Shown here: positions 1-8,670 of the stretch, one piece after another
How positions within the stretch are numbered: position 1 is the stretch's first letter
How the letters are laid out: each line of letters opens with the position of its first letter
NCBI RefSeq assembly: GCF_029839275.1
Contig: NZ_JAOCAH010000003.1
Span: forward strand, 1 to 64,000
Length of the DNA stretch: 64,000 bases
Origin: Pseudomonas sp. GD03944
GTDB taxonomy: Bacteria; Pseudomonadota; Gammaproteobacteria; Pseudomonadales; Pseudomonadaceae
Reading direction: 5' to 3'
Program-made: the position numbers and the translations under genes
The notes under the pieces: model-generated
Told to the model about the DNA's origin: nothing
Seen by the model: only the letters and a program-made list of their open reading frames with translations
The model's database searches: none

Positions 1-24
1 CGCGTCGTGCGCGAGCGGCAGTGA

Positions 25-1626
25 TCAGGGGTGGAAGGGCGCTTCTTCACGGACCTCGATGACCAGCGGCCGGTCCGCCGGGGCGCCGCGCAGCAGCTCG
101 GCCAGGTGGGCGTGGTCGCGGGCGCGCTCGGCTGCGCAGCCAAAGCCACGGGCGATGGCCAGCAGGTCCGGGGTGTAGATGTCGACGGCGATCGGGGTGA
201 TGTCGCGGCGCTGCATGTAGCGCTTGATCTCGCCGTAACCGCTGTTGTTCCACAGCAGCACGATGATGCCGACGTTCGCCTCCACCGCACTGGCCAGCTC
301 CGGCAGGGAGAACTGCAGGCCGCCGTCGCCCATCAGGCTGATCACCGGGCGCCCCGGTTCGGCCAGCGTGGCGCCGATCGCCGCCGGCAACCCGTAGCCC
401 AGGGTGCCGTAACCGGTGGACGAATTGAACCAGCGCCGCGCGCCGTCCAGCTCCACCAGGTGGTTGCCGCTGTAGACGGTCTGCGTCGAGTCGCCGACGA
501 AGCGGGCATCGGGCAGGGCGTCCAGGATCGTGTCGAACAGCTGGCGGTAGTGGGCCCAGCCGCTGAACTCTTCACCCAGGCGCGCCTGGACGGCGGCGGT
601 TCGCTCGGCGCCAGGGCTGTTGGGGTTCAGCTCCTGGGAGCCGAACTCGGCCAGCAGCATGCGCATGGCCAGGCGGGCATCGCCCTGGATCGCCAGGTGC
701 GGCGTGAAGTTGCGCTGCAACTGCTGGGCGTCGATGTCGATGCGGATCAGCCGCCCCGGCAGCTTGAAGTTGCCGTCGAATACCACGTCGTAATCGGTTT
801 CTCCCAGCTCGGTGCCGATGGCCAGCACCACGTCCGCCTCCAGCGCCAGCTCGCGCACCGGCACCAGTGACTGGTTGCTGCCGAGCAGCAGCGGGTGGCC
901 CGGTGGCAGCAGGCCCTTGGCATTGATGGTCAGGGCGGTGGGGATGTCGAGTGCGGCGGCCAGGGCGCGGGCTTCGGCCTCGGCGCTGACGCAACCGCCA
1001 CCGAGCAGCAGCAGCGGTTGCCGGGCCTGTTTCAGCAGGTCGGCAGCCTGGCGGATCAGCGTGCGGTTCGGCGCCGGGCGGCGTACTTCAGGGCGAGGCG
1101 CCAGCGGCATGTGCGAGGCGTCGGCGGTGATGATGTCCAGCGGCAGTTCGATGTGCACCGGGCGCGGCCGTTCGCCCTCGAACACGGCGAAGGCGCGGGC
1201 CAGCACCTCGGGCAGTTGCTCGACGCTCATGACGGTGTGGCTGAAGGCGGTCACACCCGCGGTCATGGCCCGCTGGTTGGGCAACTCGTGCAGGTAGCCT
1301 TTGCCCAGGCCGAGGCGCTCGCGCTCGTTGACGCTGGAGATCACCAGCATCGGGATCGAGTCGGCGTAGGCCTGGCCCATGGCGGTGAGGATGTTGGTCA
1401 TGCCGGGGCCGGTGATGATGAAGCACACCCCCGGCTGGCCGGTCACCCGCGCGTAGCCGTCGGCCATGAAGCCGGCGCCCTGTTCGTGGCGCGGGGTGAT
1501 GTGGCGGATGCCGCTGGACGGCAGGCCGCGGTAGAGCTCGACCGTGTGCACCCCGGGGATGCCGAAGACGGTGTCGACGCCCCAGGCCTGCAGTTGTTTG
1601 ACGAGGTATTCGCCGCAGGTGGTCAT
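25..1626 (-). CDS. 5-guanidino-2-oxopentanoate decarboxylase (AruI-like ThDP enzyme)
   Basis: This 533-residue protein belongs to the thiamine-diphosphate enzyme superfamily of acetolactate synthase and benzoylformate decarboxylase. The N-terminal ThDP glutamate is visible (RHEQGAG, E48). The central domain is NAD-like, and the C-terminal part has the GDGG...NN cofactor motif (MGDGGLQ ... WNNSGYG). AruI-type enzymes decarboxylate 2-ketoarginine to 4-guanidinobutyraldehyde, which leads to 4-guanidinobutanoate, the substrate of the guanidinobutyrase encoded nearby. I recall that P. aeruginosa has a similar decarboxylase (PA1417) in its gbu locus. The start at 1626 is preferred to an in-frame ATG 16 codons upstream because AAGGAA lies about 7 bases before it. 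The exact substrate is inferred from family and context. Confidence 0.85.
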   Translation of the reverse strand: MTTCGEYLVKQLQAWGVDTVFGIPGVHTVELYRGLPSSGIRHITPRHEQGAGFMADGYARVTGQPGVCFIITGPGMTNILTAMGQAYADSIPMLVISSVNERERLGLGKGYLHELPNQRAMTAGVTAFSHTVMSVEQLPEVLARAFAVFEGERPRPVHIELPLDIITADASHMPLAPRPEVRRPAPNRTLIRQAADLLKQARQPLLLLGGGCVSAEAEARALAAALDIPTALTINAKGLLPPGHPLLLGSNQSLVPVRELALEADVVLAIGTELGETDYDVVFDGNFKLPGRLIRIDIDAQQLQRNFTPHLAIQGDARLAMRMLLAEFGSQELNPNSPGAERTAAVQARLGEEFSGWAHYRQLFDTILDALPDARFVGDSTQTVYSGNHLVELDGARRWFNSSTGYGTLGYGLPAAIGATLAEPGRPVISLMGDGGLQFSLPELASAVEANVGIIVLLWNNSGYGEIKRYMQRRDITPIAVDIYTPDLLAIARGFGCAAERARDHAHLAELLRGAPADRPLVIEVREEAPFHP

Positions 1627-1699
1627 GATCGGTTCCTTGTGCTGGACATCGAGGTGCCGGCTCAGGGCCGGCACCGTGGGTTGAGGGTAGCGCGTCGCG

Positions 1700-3079
1700 T
1701 CACGCCAGGCTGGTGGCCCGCACCTGGGGCCGGGTCAGCAGGCTGCCGATGACGAAGGCCAGCAGGCCGACGGCCAGGCTGTAGTAGATCGGCGTGTTGG
1801 CCTCCAGGCCGTCGCGGAACATGAACACCAGCGCGGTGCCGCAGCCCAGGGCCATGCTGGCGACGGCGCCGGCGGTGGTGGCGCGTTTCCAGTAGATGGC
1901 GCCGAGCATCGGGATCAGGATGCCGCCGACCAGCAGGTTGTAGGCCAGGGTCAGGGCGCCGATCACGTCGTTGACCACCAGGGCGATACCGAGCACCACC
2001 AGCCCGGTGAGCAGGGTGAACAGGCGCGCCAGACCAAGGGTCGAGGCGCGGCCGCCACGCAGTTTCGGCAGCAGGTCTTCGGTGACGGTGGTCGAGGCGG
2101 CAAGCAGGCCGGCGCTGGCGGTGGACATCATGGCGGCCAGGGCGGCGGCGATCACCAGGCCGCGAATGCCGTTCGGCAGGGCGTCCTGGACCACGGCGGC
2201 AAAGGCGTTGTTGGGGTTGTCCAGCTCCGGCAGCAGCACTTTGGCACACATGCCGATCAGTGCGCCGACCAGGCCGTAGATCACGCAGTACACGCCGGCC
2301 AGGCTACCGGCCACCCGTGCCACCCCTTCGCTGCGGGCGGTGAACACCCGCTGCCAGATGTCCTGGCCGATCAGGATGCCGAAGAAGTAGATCAGGAAGT
2401 AGGTGAGGATGGTGTCGTAGCCGATGGTGGTGAAGCTGAACGCGGTGTCCGGCAGCCTGGCCACCAGTTCGTCCCAGCCGCCGACGCGATACAGGCAGAT
2501 CGGCAGCAGCACCAGCATCAGGCCGATGGTCTTGATCGCGAACTGCACGATGTCGGTGAGGGTCAGCGACCACATGCCGCCGATACTCGAATACACCACC
2601 ACGACGCCACCTGCGAGCAGGATGGCGACCCAGAACGGCAGGTCGAACAGCACCTGCAGCACGGTGCCGCTGGCCAGGGTGGAGACCACGGCGATCATCA
2701 GGGCGTAGGCGAACATCACCACCGCGCTGGCCTGGCGGGCCATGGGGGTGTAGCGGCGTTCGAGGATCTGGGTGACGGTGTAGATCCGCAGCTTGAGCAG
2801 CGGCTTGGCCAGGAACAGGTTGAGCACGATGATGCCGGCGCCCAGCGCGGCGCACAGCCAGAAGCCGGAAATGCCGTGCACGTACCCCAGGCGCACGGTG
2901 CCGACGGTGGCCGCGCCGCCGAGCACGGTGGCGGCCATGGTGCCCAGGTAGAAGGCCGGGCCGAGGTTGCGGCCGGCCACCAGGTAGTCTTCCTGATTGC
3001 GCGCGCGGCGCATGCCGTACCAGCCGAGCAACAGCATGGCGGCGGCGTATATGACGACAACGGAAATATCCAGGATCAT
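1700..3079 (-). CDS. Sodium:solute symporter (SSS family)
   Basis: This 459-residue inner-membrane protein has about 13 hydrophobic segments and the conserved N-terminal pattern of SSS transporters (EDYLVAGRNLG near residue 30). These proteins use the sodium gradient to import small organic solutes. It lies between gbuA and the 2-ketoarginine decarboxylase on the same strand, so the likely substrate is 4-guanidinobutanoate or a related guanidino acid. That is inference from position. A similar symporter (PA1418, from memory) sits in the P. aeruginosa gbu locus. The assigned ATG has only a weak upstream AAGAAG. Confidence 0.85.
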   Translation of the reverse strand: MILDISVVVIYAAAMLLLGWYGMRRARNQEDYLVAGRNLGPAFYLGTMAATVLGGAATVGTVRLGYVHGISGFWLCAALGAGIIVLNLFLAKPLLKLRIYTVTQILERRYTPMARQASAVVMFAYALMIAVVSTLASGTVLQVLFDLPFWVAILLAGGVVVVYSSIGGMWSLTLTDIVQFAIKTIGLMLVLLPICLYRVGGWDELVARLPDTAFSFTTIGYDTILTYFLIYFFGILIGQDIWQRVFTARSEGVARVAGSLAGVYCVIYGLVGALIGMCAKVLLPELDNPNNAFAAVVQDALPNGIRGLVIAAALAAMMSTASAGLLAASTTVTEDLLPKLRGGRASTLGLARLFTLLTGLVVLGIALVVNDVIGALTLAYNLLVGGILIPMLGAIYWKRATTAGAVASMALGCGTALVFMFRDGLEANTPIYYSLAVGLLAFVIGSLLTRPQVRATSLA

Positions 3080-3152
3080 CTTCTTGTTCTCATGTTGCTG
3101 GCATGGGGCGAGCGCAGTGCGCCCGCGGTTCGAAGCGTTCGGTGGGCGCGCC

Positions 3153-3242
3153 TCAGGGGCGCAGGCCGGAAGGACGGGGCAGGTCCGGCGGCGGGCTCAC
3201 TTCGAAGTGGCAGGCGCGCAGGGGCAGGGAAAGGGTATGCAT
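3153..3242 (-). CDS. Predicted 29-residue small protein in the gbu operon
   Basis: This short reading frame begins MHTLSLPLRACHFEV and ends GLRP before a TGA. It has an AGGAG ribosome-binding site 7 bases before the ATG, as good as that of any neighbour. It fills most of the 222-base gap between gbuA and the symporter. A 7-bp GC hairpin (3257-3272) lies just upstream. It has no recognised domain. It could be a small protein, or a leader whose translation affects the downstream genes. Conservation has not been checked. Confidence 0.45.
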   Translation of the reverse strand: MHTLSLPLRACHFEVSPPPDLPRPSGLRP

Positions 3243-3301
3243 GTCACGTCTCCTGAGCCGCCCGTGGGCGGCCGTCTTGTTGTTGTTATGGCGAGCGGGT
3301 G

Positions 3302-4261
3302 TCAGCGGCGCTGGACACCGGGCAGTACACAGAGCATTTCGTAGAGCAGGTTGGCACCGAGCAGCGAGGTGTTGCCGGTGGTGTCGTAGGGCGGCGAGAC
3401 CTCCACCAGGTCGCCGCCGATCAGGTCCAGGCCCTGGCAGCCACGGATGATCTCCATGGCCTGGATGGTGGTCAGCCCGCCGATTTCCGGGGTGCCGGTG
3501 CCGGGCGCCCAGGCCGGGTCGATGCCGTCGATGTCGAAGGACAGGTACACCGGGCCGCCACCGACCTTGTCACGCACTTCGGCCATCAGCGGCGCCAGCG
3601 ACTGGTGCCAGCACTCTTCGGCCTGCACCACGCGGAAGCCCTGCTTGCGGCTCCAGTTGAAGTCCTCGGCGGTGTAGCCCTGGGCGCGCAGGCCGATCTG
3701 CACCACGCGCTGGCTGTCGAGCAGGCCTTCTTCCTGGGCGCGGCGGAAGGTGGTGCCGTGGGCGATCTTCTCGCCGAACATGTGGTCGTTGACGTCGGCG
3801 TGGGCGTCGACGTGGACCAGGCCGATCTTGCCGTACTTCTTGTGCAGGGCCCGCAGGATCGGCAGGGTGATGGTGTGGTCGCCACCCAGGGTCAGCGGCT
3901 TGATGCCGTATTCGACGATCTCGTCATAGGCCGCTTCGATGATGCGCACGGCGTCGAGCAGGTTGAAGGTGTTGATCGCCACGTCACCGATGTCGGCCAC
4001 GTTGATCGAGTCGAAGGGGGCGGCGCCGGTGGCCATGTTGTAGGGGCGGATCATCACCGACTGGGCGCGGATCTCGCGGGGGCCGAAGCGGGTCCCGGAA
4101 CGCAGCGAGGTGCCGATGTCCAGCGGGATGCCGACGAAGGCCGCGTCGAGCTGGCGCTTTTCCTCCGCGGACTGGATGTGCGGCAGGCGCATCATGGTGG
4201 CGATGCCACCGAAGCGGGGCATCTCGTTGCCACCCAGGGGTTGGTGCAGGGTCTTGTCCAT
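3302..4261 (-). CDS. gbuA: Guanidinobutyrase
   Basis: This 319-residue enzyme of the arginase/agmatinase (ureohydrolase) family hydrolyses 4-guanidinobutanoate to 4-aminobutanoate (GABA) and urea. All six binuclear manganese ligands are present: H129 in GGDHT, D152, H154 and D156 in DAHAD, and D243 and D245 in SFDIDGIDP. The length matches the P. aeruginosa guanidinobutyrase as I recall it. The neighbouring 2-ketoarginine decarboxylase, symporter and LysR regulator fit this assignment better than agmatinase. A regulated promoter with a perfect palindrome lies just upstream (4296-4366). Confidence 0.93.
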   Translation of the reverse strand: MDKTLHQPLGGNEMPRFGGIATMMRLPHIQSAEEKRQLDAAFVGIPLDIGTSLRSGTRFGPREIRAQSVMIRPYNMATGAAPFDSINVADIGDVAINTFNLLDAVRIIEAAYDEIVEYGIKPLTLGGDHTITLPILRALHKKYGKIGLVHVDAHADVNDHMFGEKIAHGTTFRRAQEEGLLDSQRVVQIGLRAQGYTAEDFNWSRKQGFRVVQAEECWHQSLAPLMAEVRDKVGGGPVYLSFDIDGIDPAWAPGTGTPEIGGLTTIQAMEIIRGCQGLDLIGGDLVEVSPPYDTTGNTSLLGANLLYEMLCVLPGVQRR

Positions 4262-4295
4262 GGGAAGGCCTCAGGCTCGTTATGGTTGTGGCCGA

Positions 4296-4366
4296 ATTCT
4301 TGGTCAGCCACGCGTTGGGAAAAATCCGTGGGGGCAAAAAATCAGTTCAGGGATTCCTGAACTGAG
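4296..4366 (-). promoter_or_regulatory. Candidate GbuR operator and promoter of gbuA
   Basis: A perfect inverted repeat, TCAGTTCAGG-N4-CCTGAACTGA, occupies 4343-4366. On the minus strand the hexamer AAGAAT (4296-4301) matches the -10 consensus at four of six positions. The -35 position holds only a weak TTTTTC, as expected for an activator-dependent promoter. If AAGAAT is the -10, the palindrome centre falls near -65, the usual place for a LysR recognition site. The same palindrome, with the same geometry, occurs at 9660-9683. Assignment to the LysR protein at 9757 is inference. Confidence 0.65.
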
Positions 4367-4396
4367 CCGCAAAGCCCCGTCTTAGTGGGCTTGGCG

Positions 4397-5116
4397 CTAG
4401 TCCCGATAGCTCGGATCGAGGCGATCCAGCTTGCGCAACCAGGCCTGCCACAGCAGTTGTCGCTGCCATTCGGCGCCTTGCAGCTGTTCGCAGGCGTGCC
4501 GGCTGAGGTGCTCGGGAATCGGGGTTACCGGCCTGCCGCTACCGGTGGCCGCCAGCTGAATTTCGCAGGCGCGGTTCAGGTAGAACATGATGGCGAAGGC
4601 ATCGGCCACGCTGGCGCCGACGCTGAGCAGGCCGTGGTGACGCAGGATCAGGGCGATGTGGTCGCCCAGCGACGCCTGGATGCGCCGGCGTTCGTCCAGG
4701 TCCAGGGCCACGCCCTCGTAGGCGTGGTAGCCGACCCGCTGGTGGAATTCGGTGCTGATCTGGTTGAGTTGCAGCAGGCCGTCGTCCTGGGCGGCCACCG
4801 CCATGCCGGCCAGGGTGTGGGTGTGGATCACGCAGTGGGCGTCGTCGCGGGCCATGTGCACCGCGCTGTGGATGGTGAACCCGGCGACGTTGTAGTCGGC
4901 CCGGCCTTCCACCACCTTACCGTGCATGTCGACCACGATCAGGTCGCTGGCGCGGATTTCCTCGAAGAACAGGCCGAACGGGTTGATCAGAAAGCGCGGC
5001 TCGTCCCCCGGCAGGCGCACGGAGAAGTGGGTGTAGAGGGTGTCGTCCCAGCCGAACAGGGCAGCCAGGCGGTAGGCCGCGGCGAGGTCGCGGCGCAGGG
5101 TGTCGAGGTCATTCAT
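4397..5116 (-). CDS. Class II aldolase/adducin family protein
   Basis: This 239-residue protein has the zinc-binding pattern of class II aldolases: H98-T-H100 in VIHTHT and a histidine pair at 160-161 in LRHHG. The family includes fuculose-phosphate and ribulose-phosphate aldolases, epimerases, MtnB-type dehydratases and several aldolases for 2-oxo acids, so the exact reaction is open. The start overlaps the stop of the ABC transporter gene by 4 bases (ATGA), which suggests translational coupling. It is the last gene of the inserted block before gbuA. It may cleave the product of the 2OG oxygenase; that is speculation. Confidence 0.82.
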   Translation of the reverse strand: MNDLDTLRRDLAAAYRLAALFGWDDTLYTHFSVRLPGDEPRFLINPFGLFFEEIRASDLIVVDMHGKVVEGRADYNVAGFTIHSAVHMARDDAHCVIHTHTLAGMAVAAQDDGLLQLNQISTEFHQRVGYHAYEGVALDLDERRRIQASLGDHIALILRHHGLLSVGASVADAFAIMFYLNRACEIQLAATGSGRPVTPIPEHLSRHACEQLQGAEWQRQLLWQAWLRKLDRLDPSYRD

Positions 5117-6630
5117 GCCGGGGTCTCCAGGCCGATGAAGCGGCGCACGCGCTCGTGTTCGCCGTGGCGAATGGCGTCGGGCGCGGCATCCAGTTGCACG
5201 TGGCCGTCTTCCATGAACAGCACGCGGTCGGAGATGGACATGGCGAAGTCCATCTCGTGGGTGACGATCAGCAGGGTCATGCCCTCGCGGGCCAGGGCGC
5301 GGATCACCGCCAGCACGTCGCCGACCAGCTCGGGGTCGAGGGCCGAGGTGGGTTCGTCGAACAGCATGATGTCCGGCTTCATCGCCAGGGCGCGGGCGAT
5401 GGCCACGCGCTGTTGCTGGCCGCCGGAGAGCTGGTGCGGGTACTTGTCGGCGTGGGCCAGCAGGCCGACCTTGTCGAGCAGGGCCAGGGCCTCGGCGCGC
5501 AGCGTCTCGCGGCTGTCCAGGCGGTGATAGCGCGGCGCCAGCTGGACGTTGTCGAGGATGGTGCGGTGCGGGAACAGGTTGAAGTTCTGGAACACCATGC
5601 CGATGCGCCGTACGCCGTCGCGCTGGCGACGGTTGTCCGGGCGGTCGCCGGCCTGGATGAAGTGTTCGCCGAACAGCACGATCTCGCCCTGGTCGATGCG
5701 CTCCAGGCCGTTGATGGTGCGGATCAGCGAGGTTTTGCCGGAGCCGGAGGGGCCAATGATCGACACCACTTCGCCGGGCTTCACGGTGAGGTCGATGCCC
5801 TTGAGCACGTGGTGGTTGCCGTAGTGCTTGTGCAGGTTGCTCAGGCGCAGCGCATCCGGCGTGCCGGGGGCCTGCACCGACGCGGCGCGGTTGGCCAGGG
5901 TCGGCAGGGTGGTGCGCAGCGCGGCGACTGCGGGGTCGTCCAGGGTGTCCGGCTTGCGCCGGCTCAGGTCGAGGTGGCGTTCCAGGTACTGCAGGCCCCA
6001 GCCAAACAGGGTGACGATCAGCACGTAGTACACCGCCACGGCGCCAAGGGTTTCCAGCACCAGGAAGTTCTGCGCATAGAGGCGCTGGCCGACCAGCAGC
6101 AGTTCGGTCAGCGAGATCACCGAGACCAGCGAGGTCAGCTTGACGATGGTCACGTATTCGTTGGTCAGGGTCGGCAGGGCGATGCGAAAGGCTTGTGGCA
6201 CCACGATCAGGCGCTGTGTGCCGAGGCTGCTGATGCCCAGCGCCCGGGCGGCTTCACGCTGCCCCTTGGCCACGGACAGCAGGCCGCCGCGGTGAATCTC
6301 GGCCATGTACGCCGCTTCGGTCAATACCAGGGCGATCAGGCCGGCGTAGAACGGCTGCGACAGCAGGCCGCCGCTGCCCGGCAGCAGTTGCGGCAGGTTG
6401 TAGACGAAGATCAGCAGCACCAGCAGCGGCACGCTGCGGAAGAACCACACGTAGGTCGAGGCCGGCAGGCGCAGCCAGCGGCTGTCGGCCTGTTTGGCGC
6501 TGGCCAGGCCGAAGCCCAGCACCAGGCCGATCAGCCAGGCCAGGGCGCTGAGCTTGACCACCGTCCAGCAGGCCAGCCAGAAGGCCGGCATGGAGAACAG
6601 GGAGAAGAAATAGCTCCATTCGAATTGCAT
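5113..6630 (-). CDS. Fused permease-ATPase of a polar amino-acid ABC transporter
   Basis: This single polypeptide of about 505 residues joins two parts that are normally separate. Residues 1-230 are a HisM/ArtQ-type permease with about five membrane segments and the EAA-loop region (REAARALG). A linker of about 35 residues follows. From about 265 to the end is a GlnQ/HisP-type ATPase with Walker A (GPSGSGKT), signature LSGGQQQRVAIARA and Walker B (IMLFDEPTSALD). The linker reads continuously with no sign of frameshift. It should work with the binding protein encoded just upstream to import an amino acid or guanidino acid. A GTG three codons upstream (6639) is an alternative start. Confidence 0.88.
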   Translation of the reverse strand: MQFEWSYFFSLFSMPAFWLACWTVVKLSALAWLIGLVLGFGLASAKQADSRWLRLPASTYVWFFRSVPLLVLLIFVYNLPQLLPGSGGLLSQPFYAGLIALVLTEAAYMAEIHRGGLLSVAKGQREAARALGISSLGTQRLIVVPQAFRIALPTLTNEYVTIVKLTSLVSVISLTELLLVGQRLYAQNFLVLETLGAVAVYYVLIVTLFGWGLQYLERHLDLSRRKPDTLDDPAVAALRTTLPTLANRAASVQAPGTPDALRLSNLHKHYGNHHVLKGIDLTVKPGEVVSIIGPSGSGKTSLIRTINGLERIDQGEIVLFGEHFIQAGDRPDNRRQRDGVRRIGMVFQNFNLFPHRTILDNVQLAPRYHRLDSRETLRAEALALLDKVGLLAHADKYPHQLSGGQQQRVAIARALAMKPDIMLFDEPTSALDPELVGDVLAVIRALAREGMTLLIVTHEMDFAMSISDRVLFMEDGHVQLDAAPDAIRHGEHERVRRFIGLETPA

Positions 6631-6710
6631 GCAGTGCACCCGCGGCTCAAACCGAAAAAAGGGTTAGCGGCCGGATCAGGTGCCGGCCGCCAGTGTGTTG
6701 CCTGGGAGAT

Positions 6711-6760
6711 GTGGGAGGGGCTTCAGCCGCGACTGAGCACTGCTGAAGCCTCTCCCACAG
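6711..6760. repeat. REP-type hairpin within the operon
   Basis: GTGGGAGGGGCTTCAGC and its near-perfect complement GCTGAAGCCTCTCCCAC enclose a short loop. This matches the REP/BIME sequences scattered through Pseudomonas genomes. It lies in the 137-base gap between the binding-protein gene and the permease-ATPase gene. A hairpin there could stabilise the upstream mRNA segment so that binding protein exceeds transporter, a common arrangement. A related REP pair is at 32714-32780. Confidence 0.8.
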
Positions 6761-6767
6761 GTCCAGC

Positions 6768-7577
6768 TCAGGCCTCTTCCAGGTTGTATTTCTTCAGCAG
6801 CTCGGCGTAGTCGCCGCTGGCCTTGAATTCGTCCAGGGCGGTTTTCAGCGAGTCGAGCAGCGGGGCGTTGCCTTTCTTCACGTAGATGCCCAGCACCTGC
6901 GGGTAGATGGCGTTCTTCGAACTGATGGCGATGCGGCCCCGGGCCTTGTCGACGATCAGCAGCGAGGCGGCGTCGATTTCCAGGTGCGCCTGGATATGGC
7001 CGGAGAGCAGGGCTTGCGAGGTTTCCGAGGTGGTCGGGTACTGGTTGATGGTGATGGTGCCAGCGCCCTGTTCCTTGCAGTAGCCGTCGGAGACTTTTTG
7101 CAGGGCCGGAATCCACGAGGTGCCCTGCTGCAGGCCGACGGTCAGGCCGCACAGCTCTTCTGGGGTGGCGGGTTTCTTCTCGGCGTTGCTGCGCACCATG
7201 ATCGCCGCGCCGGTCTTGGCGTAGGGGATGGCGTCGGCCTGTTCCAGGCGCTCCGGCAGGATGTACATGCCGGAGATGATGGCGTCGAAGCGCCCGGCGT
7301 TGAGACCCAGGATCAGGTTGGGAAAGCGCGTGTCATCGAAGCTGGCGCTGAGGCCCAGGCGCTTGGCCAGTTCGGTGGAGACTTCGGGGTCGAAGCCCAT
7401 CACCTTGTCGCCTTCGTAGTACTCGAACGGCGGGTAGGAGATTTCCATACCCACCTTCAGCTCGCCGCTGGCGATGGTCTTCGGGGCGTCGGCGGCCTGG
7501 GCGGCGCCGAACTGGAACAGGCCGGCCAGTACGCAGCTGGCCAGGGTGGTGCTGCGGATCGAGGTGCGGATTGCCAT
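6768..7577 (-). CDS. Periplasmic amino-acid-binding protein of an ABC transporter
   Basis: This 269-residue protein has a signal peptide ending near AAQA-AD (residue 29). It also has the type II periplasmic binding fold of the polar amino-acid family (SBP_bac_3), seen in LKVGMEISYPPFEYY and FDAIISGMYILPERLEQ. It would deliver the ligand to the fused permease-ATPase encoded next. The ribosome-binding site is GGAG about 9 bases before the ATG. The ligand is unknown; a guanidino or other cationic amino acid is plausible from the locus, but the pocket cannot be read with confidence. Confidence 0.88.
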   Translation of the reverse strand: MAIRTSIRSTTLASCVLAGLFQFGAAQAADAPKTIASGELKVGMEISYPPFEYYEGDKVMGFDPEVSTELAKRLGLSASFDDTRFPNLILGLNAGRFDAIISGMYILPERLEQADAIPYAKTGAAIMVRSNAEKKPATPEELCGLTVGLQQGTSWIPALQKVSDGYCKEQGAGTITINQYPTTSETSQALLSGHIQAHLEIDAASLLIVDKARGRIAISSKNAIYPQVLGIYVKKGNAPLLDSLKTALDEFKASGDYAELLKKYNLEEA

Positions 7578-7620
7578 TGTCGTTATCTCCGGATCAGGGT
7601 GTTGTGTTGGCAGGTGGAAA

Positions 7621-8661
7621 TCACAGGGCGTCGGGCTGGTGCTTCAGGTGGCCGAAGCTGGAGGGCCGACGCGCGCGTTCGGGCAACTGCAGGTGCCCGT
7701 CCTCGACGCGCTTCTTCAGGTATTGGTAGGTCTGCAAGGCCTGGCTCCACATGTGCTCGCCGATGCTGATGGCCTCGTAGGGCTGGCCTTCGGCTTCGAA
7801 CTGCGGCAGCGGGCGGATCTGCGTGTGGTAGTCGCAGGCATAGAAGAACGGGAAGGAGTAACGCTCCTCGCTGACCTTGCGCACGCGGTGTGAGGTGGCG
7901 ACGAAGGTGCCGGCGCTCATCACTTCGAGCATGTCGCCGATGTTGACGACGAAGGCGCCGTCGCGCGGCGGCGCATCGATCCACTGGCCGAGGTCGTTCA
8001 TCACCTCCAGGCCCGGGCGGTCGGCGAGCAGGATGGTGAAGCACTCGTAGTCGGTGTGGGCGCCGATGCCGGGGGCGTCGTGGGCATCGCCGTCGTAGGG
8101 GTAGTGGATCAGGCGCAGCTTGGACGGCGGGAAGTTGGCCATGTCGTCGAAGGTGTGTTCGGGCAGGTCGAGGGCCAGGGCAAAGCCACGGAACAGCACC
8201 CGGCCGAGCTGGAATATCTGCGCGTAGTAGGCCTGCACGGCTTCCTTGAAGTCCGGCACGCTCGGCCAGTGGTTCGGCCCCAGCAGCGGGGTGCCGGCCA
8301 GGAACAGCGGGTTGTCGGCGGGGACCTCGAAGCCGATGTCGAAGGCTTCCTTGTGGTCCGGCTTGCCCAGGGAGTAACGCTCCTCGCCTTCGGGCACGAA
8401 GCCCTTGTGGCTTTCCGACGTGCCGATGTAGTGCTGCATCTTGGCGTCCAGCGGCTGGGCGAAGTAGCGCTCGGCCGCCCGGTGCAGACCATCGATCAGC
8501 GCCGGGTCGATGCCGTGGCCGCTGATATAGAGGAAACCGACCTCGCGGGCGGCGCGGCCCAGGGCGTCGGCCACGGCCTGGCGATCGGCGAGGTCGTCGC
8601 TGAACAGGCCGGCGATATCGACCACGGGGATTTCGGTGAAATGCTTGGCGGTGTGGGTCAT
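7621..8661 (-). CDS. 2-oxoglutarate/Fe(II)-dependent oxygenase (IPNS/EFE-like)
   Basis: This protein of about 346 residues belongs to the isopenicillin N synthase-like 2OG/Fe(II) family. The N-terminal DIOX_N part is present (IPVVDIAGL ... [10 protein letters not shown]). The iron ligands are in GAHTDYE (about H202, D204) and TSHRV (about H258), and the 2OG-binding RYS motif is about R267. Such enzymes hydroxylate or oxidatively cleave small acids. The family includes the ethylene-forming enzyme, which attacks arginine, so a guanidino substrate would suit the locus, but this is inference. An ATG at 8661 follows a GTG at 8664; either could start it. Confidence 0.88.
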   Translation of the reverse strand: MTHTAKHFTEIPVVDIAGLFSDDLADRQAVADALGRAAREVGFLYISGHGIDPALIDGLHRAAERYFAQPLDAKMQHYIGTSESHKGFVPEGEERYSLGKPDHKEAFDIGFEVPADNPLFLAGTPLLGPNHWPSVPDFKEAVQAYYAQIFQLGRVLFRGFALALDLPEHTFDDMANFPPSKLRLIHYPYDGDAHDAPGIGAHTDYECFTILLADRPGLEVMNDLGQWIDAPPRDGAFVVNIGDMLEVMSAGTFVATSHRVRKVSEERYSFPFFYACDYHTQIRPLPQFEAEGQPYEAISIGEHMWSQALQTYQYLKKRVEDGHLQLPERARRPSSFGHLKHQPDAL

Positions 8662-8670
8662 CACGGGTTC

